A program made the position numbers and the translations under genes. The notes under the pieces are model-generated. The model was not told where the DNA came from, ran no database searches, and saw only the letters and a list, made by a program, of their open reading frames with translations. From Corythucha ciliata (lineage: Eukaryota; Arthropoda; Insecta; Hemiptera; Tingidae), in contig CM075941.1 of assembly GCA_038030265.1 (NCBI GenBank), positions 18,476,001 through 18,540,000 of the forward strand: a stretch of 64,000 bases of DNA. The letters are read 5' to 3'. Numbering within the stretch: position 1 is the first letter of the stretch; each line of letters begins with the position of its first letter. Of the stretch, positions 32,001 to 43,857 are shown one piece after another.

Positions 32001-32713
32001 CCAGGCCATAAGCTATGCTATTCTTTTTTGTCTCGAAACCAACTCATCCTCAAAATTTTACATCATCTCAGATTCCGCAAGTGCTCTAACAGCCTTGCAA
32101 GATAAATTTTCCACCCATCCCCTTATCAGAAAAATCTATCTTGACCTTCAGTCATTAATGGCAGCCGGCAAAATTATCCGTTTCAAGTGGGTTCCAAGTC
32201 ATTTCGAAATTCATGGCAACGAGGTAGTGGACCGCCTTGCAAAAGACGCCTCATCCACCTCCGTTTTATCCAGCCTCACTATCCCTCCTCTACCGTTAAC
32301 TGACTACAATAACCATATCACTCGAACTCTTTGGATGAATCAGCAAGAAAAATGGGCGACAAGTTCCTCCACATTAAGCCTTATCTTCCCGCAATTGTCA
32401 AGTTTGAAAGATATCTTCCTCCCAGAAACCAATAGAAAAGAAGAAATAATCCTTAACCGCCTACGAATCGGCCATACCAGAGCCACTCACAGCTACCACC
32501 TAATAGGTCGCTATCGACCAACTTGTGGAAAACTGCGAAGTTCCCTTAACACCAGAACGCATCATACTTGAGTGCCCCCAATGGGCAAATACCCGCGAAA
32601 ACCACGGCCTGCATCGCTTTCCATACGTCGAGTTACTTCGGTCAAAGGACCCTCAGACCCTAAGCCATCTATTCAGCTACCTACATGAGATTAATTACTT
32701 CTATCAAATTTAA
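29016..32713 (+). pseudogene. LINE ORF2 (endonuclease, RT, RNase H)
   Basis: The AP-endonuclease opens with IIQWNIRGL, then IQETHF, LLLGDINVHHPAWGS and HSDHFPI. The RT follows with YRPISLTSCMAKIYE, INFDVTHAFDRVW, GVPQGSILS and the catalytic YADD (about 31,030). RNase H has YTDA, TAELQAI, ISDSASAL and NEVVDRLAKDA. At least six frame changes (near 29,415, 29,620, 30,470, 30,880, 31,110 and 31,880) break it. The longest pieces are 29,600-30,502 and 31,198-31,884. The order and completeness of domains make the call firm. Confidence 0.88.
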
Positions 32714-33124
32714 AATCCTCAAAACAACTGACAACTTGATCACTATAATTAATTAACTTCAAAACAATATCGTCAAAATCTCCCAAGCAAGCAGCCGATT
32801 TCAATCTTATGTATAATTAACAACACATTTGATGGGCTCATGACCTCTAGCAGTCGATGCCCCAAAAAAGGGGGGTGGTTCTAGCCGGTAGTCTGTCGCT
32901 CGGCAGGAGTCCGGCACACCGTGCGTAAATGCATTTCCACCTCCCTACCCCCCCCCCCAAATAAATAAATAATAACTGATCTGAAGAGAGCTGAAAAAAA
33001 CGAAAGGGAAACTAATACCCACCGTATTTTATGAACGTTTCTTGACATTAAGGAACCCTTGAAATTCATAGAAAAATTTGTTTTTAATGATACTTTTAGT
33101 AAGATCGCTCAAACTACGAGGGTA

Positions 33125-33350
33125 CTAGCCGTAGGAGCTTACATTGTCAATCTTCCCTCGTTGAGGTGCGTCAAAAACGGGTCGGTTTCGGCTGCTCGCC
33201 ATCTTCAGCGCATGGAAGTACAACTGAAACAATACAAGTACAACTCCAGTTGTACTCCCATACGTTGAAGATGGCGAGCAGCCGAATCTAGTTCATTTTT
33301 GTCGCACCTCAACGATTAAAGGCTGACAATGTGGGCTCCTACGGCTACAA
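33125..33350. mobile_element. Palindromic MITE, ~105-bp arms
   Basis: TAGCCGTAGGAGCTTACATT at the left pairs with AATGTGGGCTCCTACGGCTA at the right. GGCTGCTCGCCATCTTCA pairs near the centre. The arms are diverged by several mismatches and small indels. Confidence 0.75.
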
Positions 33351-33368
33351 CTTTATGCATGCATTTGG

Positions 33369-35394
33369 TGTATTTAGGCTAAATACACGAGTGTGGATGA
33401 GATGCTCGGTATTCGCCGAGTCCCGAATGTTCGGTATTCGAGTGTTTCGATTATAAAACTGCTTCCACACATATGGTACTTGGCAATCAACGAGCAAAAT
33501 GTTTCCAAAATATGCGATAGTGTGGATGGGTGCTCGCTATTCGCCAAATCACGTATATTCGGTATTCTGGTGGTCCGATTAGTACGAGAAATACGAATAT
33601 TCGCCAAGTGTAGCGGTCATCATTCACTCATTCTTGCTACGGGGATACCTCAATTAAACGTCGAGGACCCGGCTCAACGATTTTCTAACCCGACTGACTT
33701 GGTCTGTCGAGTCGGATAGAGAGCCAGAAGCGGGGACCTTAGTTCAGAAGCACCTCTGGCCCCTATGGGAAGCGGTTTACCAGCTACATAATCGGCTCAG
33801 TATCCGGGATAATGCGACCAAGAAGACAGAGTAGCTCTGGTAGCTGAAAGTATGAGGTCGAAAGGGAAATATCGGACTGACGTGACACTTTCTTGAAAAT
33901 TTGTTGCTGTGAGCCCTATGGGCGTGAGAGTGAAAACCCAGTTGTTAACCATATTCCCTACGTCTAATTAGCAGGTGGATGCTTTTTTCAACTCTTCAAA
34001 TTGCATAGCATTTAGAGTTCGTGGTCTCTTTCTCTAGTAATGGGCATTCGGTACCATACTGGCATCATTCGAATTATTCTCTAGTGTATACCCTGTTCAA
34101 GATAACCGTAGAATACCTTAGATCCATCTGTTTGTTTTCGCCTTTCACGTTAATGAAACATTAAAAACCACACGGATCAGGGTTATTCTTGTCTTGAACA
34201 GGGTATAGATACATTTTTCCCCTGGAGTAAATTGTAGAAGGCATGAATCATCTGATTTTCGGTGAGATCCTTTATTTACCATGCCAAGTGTCAAGTCCAC
34301 TACGCGTGGATTCTGCTATAAACTAAATTGTACTGCCAAAGGGAATTTTTGCATGGCCAAAATTCAGGACTGGCCACAATATCTAGTGAACGTCCGTGAT
34401 ATTGTGGCCAGTCCTGAATTTTGGCCATGCAAAAATTCCCTTTGGCAGTACAATTTAGTTTATAGCAGAATCCACGCGTAGTGGACTTGACACTTGGCAT
34501 GGTAAATAAAGGATCTCACCGAAAATCAGATGATTCATGCCTTCTACAATTTACTCCAGGGGAAAAATGTATCTATACCCTGTTCAAGACAAGAATAACC
34601 CTGATCCGTGTGGTTTTTAATGTTTCATTAACGTGAAAGGCGAAAACAAACAGATGGATCTAAGGTATTCTACGGTTATCTTGAACAGGGTATACACTAG
34701 AGAATAATTCGAATGATGCCAGTATGGTACCGAATGCCCATTACTAGAGAAAGAGACCACGAACTCTAAATGCTATGCAATTTGAAGAGTTGAAAAAAGC
34801 ATCCACCTGCTAATTAGACGTAGGGAATATGGTTAACAACTGGGTTTTCACTCTCACGCCCATAGGGCTCACAGCAACAAATTTTCAAGAAAGTGTCACG
34901 TCAGTCCGATATTTCCCTTTCGACCTCATACTTTCAGCTACCAGAGCTACTCTGTCTTCTTGGTCGCATTATCCCGGATACTGAGCCGATTATGTAGCTG
35001 GGGCCAGAGGTGCTTCTGAACTAAGGTCCCCGCTTCTGGCTCTCTATCCGACTCGACAGACCAAGTCAGTCGGGTTAGAAAATCGTTGAGCCGGGTCCTC
35101 GACGTTTAATTGAGGTATCCCCGTAGCAAGAATGAGTGAATGATGACCGCTACACTTGGCGAATATTCGTATTTCTCGTACTAATCGGACCACCAGAATA
35201 CCGAATATACGTGATTTGGCGAATAGCGAGCACCCATCCACACTATCGCATATTTTGGAAACATTTTGCTCGTTGATTGCCAAGTACCATATGTGTGGAA
35301 GCAGTTTTATAATCGAAACACTCGAATACCGAACATTCGGGACTCGGCGAATACCGAGCATCTCATCCACACTCATGTATTTAGCCTAAATACA
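33369..35394. repeat. Giant palindrome with 1-kb arms
   Basis: 33,369-34,383 is the reverse complement of 34,398-35,394 with a 14-bp loop. The arms match almost perfectly except for 18 bp present only on the left (33,764-33,781) and a few single-base changes. Each end carries TGTATTTAG[G/C]CTAAATACA, itself a palindrome. No long protein is encoded; small mirrored frames are shadows. Each arm includes a MITE (34,087-34,206 and its mirror 34,575-34,694). Confidence 0.9.
34087..34206. mobile_element. MITE within the palindrome arm
   Basis: TATACCCTGTTCAAGATAA at the left pairs with CTTGAACAGGGTATA at the right. It is mirrored at about 34,575-34,694 in the other arm, so it predates the inverted duplication. 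Confidence 0.75.
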
Positions 35395-36469
35395 CGATAG
35401 GACGTTGCCTAAAATGTCATCGCAGCTTAATTCGAGGATGAGGAAAAAAGTGTGAGTAAAGGTTTTTCCGGCTAGATTTGAGGTCAAAAGGACTGATTGG
35501 GAAAAATTGACGAAGGAAGAGTCTGCAAGTTGAGCAGGGAAAGAGAAGGGGAGGGTCATTGTTTTAGGGCACAAAGCTGGGAAATGCTTTTTCAAAAAGG
35601 CAGAATTGATATGAAACTTCATGTCGTACCAGAGTCTATAAAAGTGCAAGAGCTATGTGCCTCTTGACTATGCGAACGAGGACTTCTTTTGAAACCGGTG
35701 GGATTTATGCTACAATGGTAAGGGCTACGAAAATTGTGGGAGTTGTTGCAGTTTGTTTGAGGAAAACCATCGATGCGTTGAAAAAGCGGAAAAGTGCGTT
35801 TTTCTCGGAAACGGTTAATTTCCGTGCCATGGTAAATTTGGTATTTTTTGACGCAAATATGGTCTAGAATCATCTCCTTCATTTATGCCACGTGAACCAA
35901 ATACACCCTGTACATTATGTACGTTGCCTCCAGCAACTGAGATTTGGCGTTTTCTTGATTTTTTTTTTGTGTTTAAAAAAGTAACCAATGCTTGCTTCAA
36001 AAAATCCGCAATTTCTCGGCTTATATCGCACCAAATCCAAAATTGATGCCATTTTCAGAAACTACGGAAATTTACGCGGCCTCCAAAATTTGTCCGTTTT
36101 ACGAAAAGTCGCTGTACCCAAACGGCTTCCTCAACAGACTTTCGATGTATCACAAAATCACAAAAACGTCTCCGTTTTGTAAGCTTCCTTTTGGAGTGTT
36201 CATATTTCATGTTACCGCTGACGTTTCTAACGAAAACGTCACGAGAATGCACAAAAACCGTGTTTTTACGGAACGTGGGCTGTTGCCAACGGTATTCGTG
36301 AAGCGTGCAGGAAGATCGGCATTAAATGAGAACAGGCTGTCTTACTAAATTCGCAAGGATTGCTTGAATTTGCATATCAAAACAAGCGAGAATAGAAAAA
36401 TCACTCTTTTTTTTTTAATACATTGTTATTTCTGCCGAAAAATCACCAATTACTTAAACACGAGTATTT
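35395..36469. other. No gene seen
   Basis: Short open frames on both strands overlap one another and show no known domain. I see no tandem array or clear inverted repeat. Confidence 0.4.
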
Positions 36470-36830
36470 TGAAATGGACACTTTGAAGAAGTTTTTCAGA
36501 TCCATGGGAAGTTGATAGGCACAGATTTAGTATGGGCAAGTGGTGGTTTACTTTTATTGCAAAATTAAAAATCTTCATTTCGCACAAATTTAAGGAGCTA
36601 CCGAGGCCACAGAAATTATTTTTTGACAAAAATAAATAGTCCTTACAGGAAAGAGTGTGCTCTTCTCGAATCCATTGTCAAAAGTTGTAGAATGTCAGCT
36701 GGGAAGCGAGTTACTCGCATTTAGTCAAGGAAAATGATGTTATCCTAAAAAGATGCTAGAAAAATCATATCTCGAAGGGTTTTAATTTTTGGACCATGGG
36801 TTATGGGGTGTTTTCGATCGCGAACGAGGT
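36470..36830. repeat. Dispersed repeat, inverted copy at 54,520-54,880
   Basis: Shares blocks such as GTCAGCTGGGAAGCGAGTTA (complement near 54,640) and a matching order of further blocks. Function unknown. Each copy lies beside a large foldback. Confidence 0.75.
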
Positions 36831-36911
36831 CTACTTTTACCCAATTTTTTTTTTGTCACACTTATACGCATCCACCCAGTATCAACTGCAAACTTGACCC
36901 ATATATTCCCA

Positions 36912-37547
36912 TATACAGGGTGTACAAAAAGCGACTGGACAGAGAAAAACCAGTGAAGGGGCAACTCATTTCTGATCGAAATGACTATTTGCACTTTTCC
37001 GAAATTCCGCTTTGTTTCCGAGATATCCGCCATTTTCTGTTTTGTTTTTTTTTTTTTTTCAGAAACAGCTTGTTGCACACGCAGTAATCGATGCAATGGC
37101 AAAACTGATGAGCCCATTTGAAAGAGCACACAATTTTCTATTTAAAGAGCCTATTTTTTTGCAGATCAGACGACATTTACTACGTTTTGAATCAGCTTAT
37201 TGGCGAAAAAACGTAATTTTCTGACCACATCACCATATCACCAATACTTCCGGAATTAAGTTTCCTCGCTAATAAGCTAATTCAAAACGTAGTAGATGTC
37301 GTCTGATCTGGATAAAAATAGGCTCTTTAAGTGGAAAATTGTGTGCTCTTTCCAATGGGCTCATCAGTTTTGCCATTGCATCGATTACTGCGTGTGCAAC
37401 AAGCTGTTTCCGAAAAAATCAGAAAATGGCAGATATATCGGAAACAAAACGGAATTTCGGAAAAGGGCAAATAGTCATTTCGATCAGAAATCAGTTGCCC
37501 CTTCACTGGTTTTTCTCTGTCCAGTCGCTTTTTGTACACTCTGTATA
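36912..37547. mobile_element. Foldback element with ~290-bp arms
   Basis: Begins TATACAGGGTGTACAAAAAG and ends with the imperfect complement CTTTTTGTACACTCTGTATA. The arms 36,912-37,206 and 37,267-37,547 pair along their length, leaving a loop of about 60 bp. Confidence 0.85.
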
Positions 37548-38216
37548 ACAGTCATAAACCGTGAATTCGCCGCTTTTCTCAATTTTTATCCTCGAATGAG
37601 CGCTTTTTTCGGCACTTTGTTTCCTAAATTTGTGAAAATAAAACCGTGAAATCCATTATTTTCCCATATACAGGGCGTTTCAGTTTTAATGTGCAATACT
37701 TGCACATGTTGTACTCACCGTGACGCACCAAACACGTCATTTTGACACATGTCCGGAAATGCTTCGTTTTGGAGGTATTCGCGTTTTTTCTCTTTTTAAG
37801 CTTATTGACATTTTTTTGCACAAATGCCGTGCTAACAGCTAACCTATTTGGCTCAGACCGAAATTCATGACAGTTTTGAAAAGATCACGAAATTTCCTTC
37901 AAGATTTCGTCGTGGAAGTTGCACTAAGTTGTGGTGTGTGGCGTTTATTGCCAGGTGAACTTGAAGAAAACACGATTTCCAAAATCATTGACAATGTCCT
38001 ACCATGGTTAATCAGCTGGCTTGTGATCTTTTCAAAACTGTCATCAAATTTGGTCTGAGCCACATAGGTTAGCTGTTAGCACGGCATTTGTGCAAAAAAA
38101 TGTCAATAAGCTTAAAAACAGAAAAAACGCGAATATCTCCGAAACAAAGCAATTCCGGACATGTGTCAAAATGACGTTATTGGTGCGTCACGGTGAGTAC
38201 AACAAAATGTGCAAGT

Positions 38217-40262
38217 TGGAGTGGTAATCCAACGTGCTTTACGTCCAACTACCATAAGGAGTCGTGGACGAGGGCGAAAGTTCACACTTTACTATTCTCA
38301 CGTGGGTTATCAATTTTCCTTAAATAATCCAGCCTACAGTGGGAATCGAATCCACTCAGCAGACGATACCTGGACACAGTGCCGTCTTTAGGCGGGGGCG
38401 GGGTAAATATACTCGGCTTCTATGATAGGCGACCAACGTTGATTGCCTAAATGTGAAAATGAACCTAAAATAAAATATTTATTTTTTTATGAGTCTATAA
38501 ATGTTTTTGGGTTTTTGTTTTTGATGTGGACCCAGTAGCGCTATGATGAAGGGATGAGGGGCAGAAAGTAATGAGGGAAAGGGGTGCTTGGCTTATCCGC
38601 GCTCGAAATAGTGATAAACCTTGATTCTCGGTTAAAATTGAGAAAAAAACGTCAATTCATCGCTATATGTGAATGTGAATCCACCGTTTATTCTCTGCTA
38701 AAACGGGAAAAAATTACTTGTCTTTTGGACATGAATTTGCGATTTTTTCACATTGAACTTTGAGTTAATTAGCGCTTTTCCCCCAGTTTATCGTTTAATT
38801 AGTGATTTTTCCCAATTTTAGCACCATAAATTCGCAGTGTGCTGCTAAAATTGAGAAAAATTGCTAATTAGATGTTAAAATGAGGAAAAAGCGCTGTGCG
38901 GTGTTGTCAAAATTGAGAAGTGCTAATTCACGACTAAAAATGATAAAAAGTGCTAACTCATGACTAAATGTGAAATAATTTCAAAAAAGCTCTAATGCGC
39001 GGCTAAATTTGAAAAAACCGATAATTTGCGGGGCATTCTAATTTACTGATGCACGCAAAAATCAACCCGGCACCATAAAATTGAGAAAAATCGCTAACTC
39101 ACTGCTAAAATGGGGAAAAAGCGCTAACTCGTATACCTAAATGTGAAAAAACAAGGGCTCTTTTAAAGTCGAAATTGAAAAGAGGCTATACTTTGCATGG
39201 CACCCTAACTTAAAGCCAAAACTGAGAAAATTCACGGTTTTAACGGCGATTCGTTGCTGCGATAAAGTGCCAAAGTCATGGCTAAAGCAAAATAAAGTGC
39301 TAATTCGTGGTAAAATAGAGAAAACTCATATTGTCGACTAAAAAGTGTGAAAAGCGCTTATTCACACCTCAAGTTAAGAAAACACTAATCGCGGATATAA
39401 ATGAGAAAAATAGCTAATTCGCGTCTAAAATTGAGAAAAAAACGCCAATTCTTGCTTAAAAGAGGAAAAATCGCCAGCCTTTGATCTAGGGGTGGGCAGC
39501 TTCACGAGGTGAGAACAAGTCAGATGCAGCCCAAAGCCTATTGCAGGCGTTTAGGCGTAGATATATTAGGGGATGAGTCCCAAGAAAGAGAACTCGGTAG
39601 CTCATCAATTATAAAGCGAGGTAAATCAAAGCGCGAAATCGTCAATTCGACCCCAGAAACTGAATTAGCGTAGTTAAAGGGTCGTGAACTGTCAAAACCT
39701 AACATCTCTGCTGTAAAACTGTATTTTTTGCATTCTATTTCGGAATTTCGGTAGAATTACTGGCGATTTTTTCCCCAGAAAGTGAAATTTTTGGAATTGA
39801 ACATGGAATTTTCGGCCCCTGGAAGGCCCTGAGGAATGGTAACTACGGTAGTCTTATAGTCCCCCAAGCTGGACTCTTCCGTCGTAGAGGCGAATGGTTT
39901 TTCAGCAACAAACAGCCGCAAAATTTGTTTGTCAGCAGTAGAACAACTACGATTGGGTTTTATGTGAGTCAGAGCCACGAAAATTGGGTTTTAGCTAGAA
40001 AAATCCGCGAAATGGTTTTTAGAGTGCGAAATCAGTGAACATGTTTTTTTAATGAGTCAGACCTGCAAAAATGGGGTTTCAGAGTGTAAAACCCGTGAAA
40101 TTACTATATCAGATACAAAATATACCTATTTTAGTGAGCGAAATTCGGTAAAAGAGGGGGCCCACTGAAATCCCGGGCCCGGGGTCCCAACTTTAATAAA
40201 GGCGGCCCTGCCTGGACACACAGTCGACGCCCTAACGACCTCGGCCACTCTGCTGGGCAAAC
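38217..40262 (-). mobile_element. tRNA-derived SINE, itself split by a hAT-like element
   Basis: ATGTGCAAGT at 38,207-38,216 and 40,263-40,272 forms a 10-bp target duplication. On the minus strand from 40,262 the head reads like a serine/leucine tRNA, with A box GTGGCCGAGGTCGTTAGG. Beyond the inner insertion comes the B box GATTCGATTCCC (about 38,340-38,351). A non-tRNA body follows to 38,217. Without the insertion the SINE is roughly 205 bp. Pol III boxes in a retroposed unit with a direct repeat support the call. Confidence 0.7.
38377..40210. mobile_element. hAT-like non-autonomous element with minisatellite interior
   Basis: Starts CAGTGCCGTCTTTAGG and ends with the complement of CAGGGCCGCCTTTATTAAAG. 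It is flanked by an exact 8-bp duplication, CCTGGACA (38,369-38,376 and 40,211-40,218). The interior is degenerate ~30-bp units, mainly GAGAAAAA.CGCTAATTCGCGGCTAAAATT-like split into many variants, and then units around GAAATTGGTTTT. No protein is encoded. This is the best-bounded of the three copies in the window. Confidence 0.85.
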
Positions 40263-40303
40263 ATGTGCAAGTATTGCACATGAAAACTGAAACACCCTGT
40301 ATA

Positions 40304-42460
40304 TTTAAGCTTCTCAGAAGCCTCCTCAGAAGAAGGGCACGCGTCTGCCTGTCCCCTTTCGCCTGTATCAAGACACGCTTCTGGTTAATACTTATTCGAC
40401 GGATTTTTTAACGGAATGGAATACACTTTGATGGATTTTTGACGAGAAAGGCAGAATTTTAGTTGGCATGCTTGGTTTGGCTTACTAAAAACCCAATTTT
40501 TCGCAGTAAACACAAATTTTCCGTCTTTTTTTTTTCTTGCCTAATAAAACCAAAATTTATGCGAAACGCCACACCCAAAAGCAAGCTTACGGTGTCCAAT
40601 TCATACGGTCCAATTCATGAAAGAAAAAAAAAATAACTTGTCAGTTTCACGAATTTCACGTCTGTTTTTTTGATGAGAAAACTTGCAATTTGGTGGAAAA
40701 TCTTATGCTTACGCAAAAATGGTTGATTTTATATGAGGAAATTTCAGTTCAGAAGGTGTCAATTTAATGATTAAATCATCATGTTTCATAAGGAAATTAA
40801 TAATTTAATGACGAAATTGCCATTTTTTAGGGAATTTTCAATTTTACAAGGAAATAAAATTGGTAGTCTGAATAATATATTGTGAATTTCAAGAGGAAAT
40901 CGTATATTTTTCTGAAGGAAAGAAATTGCCGGTTTCACAAGGAAATTTGTCATTTTTATTAGCGAATTGTTAACTTAATGATAAAATTGTCATTGTAATT
41001 TTCAATTGTCAATGTAAAACAAGCCGAAATTGTCGATTTAATAAGAAAATTGTAACTTATCCCCAATAGTTGAATTTTTGAACTTTAGATTAGAACGTAT
41101 AATTTTGCTCCACGGCACTACATTTGGAATTGCCTTTTCGGTTGGCGATCGTTCATTTGGGGTAAAACTTAAAAATTTGAGTAGAATTGCCGGTTTTTTG
41201 CTTTATCAATTTCATGAGTATGATGTCGGTTTTATGAGGTAATTGTTGATAGTCAGTTTCATGATAAAAATGTCAATTTTAAGAACAAGTATGATTTTTT
41301 TGTCAGCAAACCAATTTCGCCGGGTGGCCCAATTCAGAGACGGATTAGTCTAACTTTTCGCACTACAAACCGATTTCAGCTGGCTTGACTCAATATAATT
41401 ACCAATTTCTCGAATATCACGCGCTAAAAAACCAATTTCGCGGATTTCGTTCACTATAAAACTATTTTTGCGAATCTGGCACAATAAAAAACCATTTTCG
41501 AGGGTTAGACTAGCTGAAAACAATTTTTTTTATATAGCGAGGACAAATTTCCCGGAATTTGCTCTCTAAAATACTTTATTTCGCGGATTTATTTTTGGCA
41601 AAAAATACTTAAACAGGCTGCTTGAGAACAATCGCCAATTCCCAGTATCCCACAGTAATAATTTTCTTTAGAAAGCTAGTTTGCAGCAAAAATTGGGAAA
41701 ACAGCAATAATTAGTGTATAAAATTGAAAAAAGAGCCCAATCGTGCATAATAGTATAAGGGCTAATTCGCGGTTAAAATTAAGAAAAAGCGCTAATTGCT
41801 GCTAAAGTTGAGAAAATGAAGCTTTAATTTAAAATGTTTAAAAAACGGCTCATTTCGCGGACGCGTTCTGGATGCTACTTTGTCGCTGCATTTAAGAAAA
41901 ACCCATGCTTTAATGCTACCTACGTTAAAATTATAGCCCTCTTTGTTTAGTGACTTATTTCCGGCCCGGTCCCCGTTAGGTCTTAGGTGTAGGTCCGCCT
42001 TTGCAATGGCAGTCGATTTCAATATTAGGGGGATGGTTCAAGCAAGTTCTTGAGTTGTTGGTGTCTAATGGGAAGGAGGGGGGTCGGTTTTTAGGTGGAC
42101 ACTGCGCCGTGATTTGGGCCGAACGAGGACGGCCGAACGGATTAGTAACGACGGAAATTCTAATTTTGGGTGGAAAATATCTCGTTTCTTGACTGACTTG
42201 TCAGTTTATGACGTTATTTTGTGGCTAAAATTTAGTGCCCTAGGGTTCGTAGAACACGATTGGAGTTTGTTTCGTCAATAAATCAATCTCAGGGTGATTA
42301 CGCCCAGTATTTGGTTTTGTTTGATATAGCACTTCTGACAAGGCTCCTTTTGACGCCATTTTGGTTTCAGAAACATTTCTGAAATGAATCTTTTGCTATT
42401 GCGAGTATATATGGCCAAAATAAACATTGGCGCCTCGGCTACTACCTGCGGCCTAAAAAT
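40304..42460. repeat. Degenerate minisatellite tract
   Basis: No gene. 40,640-41,050 is built from variants of TTTCATAAGGAAATTGTCAA. 41,290-41,600 comes from ACCAATTTCGCGGATTT. 41,690-41,830 comes from GCTAATTCGCGGTTAAAATT. The last two match the interiors of the hAT-like elements, but I could not place ends here. Confidence 0.6.
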
Positions 42461-43120
42461 GGTGAAATTGACAATTCACGCCTTAAAAATTGCTGAACCG
42501 AGTTCGTAGGCCCTTTGACTGTAAAATGACGGATTCAGGCCCCGAAGAGATCAAACTGACTATCACCCTAGAAATGACCGTACTAACAGTTTTTTGCGCC
42601 TTGAAAATGGTCAAACTGACTATTCACTGACTATTCTAAAATCGGCAAAGCTGTACCTATATGCAACCTATAAACAGATAAACTGACTATTCACACTTTG
42701 AAAAAGACCTGACCACAACAAGTCGAACAAAAGCAAAATTGAAGCACAAAAAGTTGAACCTCAAGGAGACCAAACGCCGAAAGCACCAACCCTTATAAAT
42801 GCGCGAAAAAACAAAACACTCACAACACAAAACGCTTCAACAACAGAAAGCACTAACCACAAAAACCTCTAACCAAAAATGCACTAACCACAAAAGCTCA
42901 TAGCACAGAAAGTTTAACCAATATGTAGTAAAATTGAATCACAAAAACATTAACCCAAAAAGACCAATCGCCGAAAGCTGCTGCGACTCCAAAACGCCGC
43001 AACCACAAAAGAAGCCTTACACAAAACACGTTTTGTGGCACCATAAATGAATGATACCGTTCACACGAACAGTTTTCAAAAAGTATTTAAAAATTGAAAA
43101 GGAGAAAATCGACTGATCAA
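42461..43120. repeat. CACTAACCACAAAAA-type tandem repeats
   Basis: 42,460-42,720 has units around GACTATTCACGCC..AAAATGG. 42,720-43,030 has units around CACTAACCACAAAAGC. An inverted relative of the second part lies at 55,930-56,110. Confidence 0.65.
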
Positions 43121-43126
43121 ACTATA

Positions 43127-43363
43127 GTCGGATCGGTGAAAGAATGTGCATGAAGTTACCCTCTCTCTTTTCCATAAACCCACATGACTTAACCCTACCC
43201 CACCATTACCTGAGAAGAACCTCTCCTATTTTATCGGTAAAACTCTCTGTTATTGGTTGCAGCTGTTTGATAATAATAGGAGAAGTAGAGAACCACTTTA
43301 AGAGAGGGAAAAAGAGGGCTTATGGCCTCCCACCACTCATGCACATTCTTTCGCCGATTCGAC
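43127..43363. mobile_element. Tc1/mariner-type MITE, 237 bp
   Basis: GTCGGATCGGTGAAAGAATG at the left and CATTCTTTCGCCGATTCGAC at the right form inverted repeats that continue to GTGCATGA. TA flanks each side (43,125-43,126 and 43,364-43,365). Confidence 0.8.
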
Positions 43364-43379
43364 TACAAATGATGTAACA

Positions 43380-43530
43380 GGCCATGTTCACGCGCATGTT
43401 CATTCCTCGAAATTTATTATGTGCTCATTGTCAATTTTTTAGAAATTTAGAGCAGAATCCGGGACAAATTGCGTTCCGGGATGACCTTGCGGGACAAATT
43501 AGCCAAACCGGGACGGTCCTGGGTACCCCG
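43380..43530. repeat. Dispersed repeat, inverted copy at 55,640-55,830
   Basis: Shares CGGGACAAATTGCG and GGGACAAATTAGCCAAA with the complement of the other copy, which also includes the GATGCGCGTGAAC block. Confidence 0.65.
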
Positions 43531-43848
43531 TGACGGTTAGCAACCGATGACATTGACTTTTTCCTATGAAAACAATATAAAAAGTCAGAAGTAAGACAGA
43601 AACAAAAATTACCATAATCAATTCGATCTTACACGTGAGAGCCATTGGAGGCGATTTCGTAATCGCCTCATTCACTCCCCTTCCCTCCCAAAATGTCAAC
43701 GCCTGAGTTTTGCACCGAAAACTTCATGGACACCGACAGGGCGAGAGGGAGGAAACGTACCAGTGTCTGCGGGCGGTCTCGTAACCGGATGGTTCGCTGC
43801 ATAGTGCATACTTCCAAATGGCTTGCGGAAGGGTGGGCATCAGTAGCC

Positions 43849-43857
43849 TATATATAA
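43849..43857 (+). promoter_or_regulatory. Candidate TATA box
   Basis: TATATATAA about 180 bp upstream of the zinc-finger start codon. A start site near 43,880 would give a short spliced or unspliced leader. Confidence 0.4.

Larger units (their letters stand above)
27720..32975 (+). mobile_element. I-clade LINE, nearly full length, frameshifted
   Basis: ORF1 with gag-like zinc knuckles, then ORF2 with AP-endonuclease, reverse transcriptase and RNase H, then a 3' region ending in AAATAAATAAATAATAA (about 32,960-32,975). A pyrimidine-rich leader precedes ORF1. The RNase H domain places it in the I group. Numerous frameshifts show it is inactive. Target duplications were not found. Confidence 0.85.
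37671..40303. mobile_element. Foldback element split by a SINE insertion
   Basis: Starts TATACAGGGCGTTTCAGTTT; its right end is AACTGAAACACCCTGTATA at about 40,285-40,303. The inner arms pair about 37,695-37,888 with 38,028-38,216. The right arm is interrupted at 38,217-40,262 by a tRNA-derived SINE. The end sequence resembles that of the foldback at 36,912. Confidence 0.85.

Noticed and set aside
34281..34500. Two nearly identical 66-codon frames on opposite strands
   Set aside because: They are mirror images created by the palindrome centre, not genes.
33374..35389. Matching frames of 77 and 108-110 codons in both palindrome arms
   Set aside because: Shadows of the inverted duplication; no domain, composition or splice evidence for coding.
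35992..36348. 118-codon plus-strand frame
   Set aside because: No recognisable motif, overlapped by a similar-length antisense frame, no splice or polyadenylation context.
38600..39480. Minisatellite tract as a candidate CRISPR-like or regulatory array
   Set aside because: Units are highly degenerate, unspaced and in a eukaryotic transposon; no conserved repeat-spacer structure.
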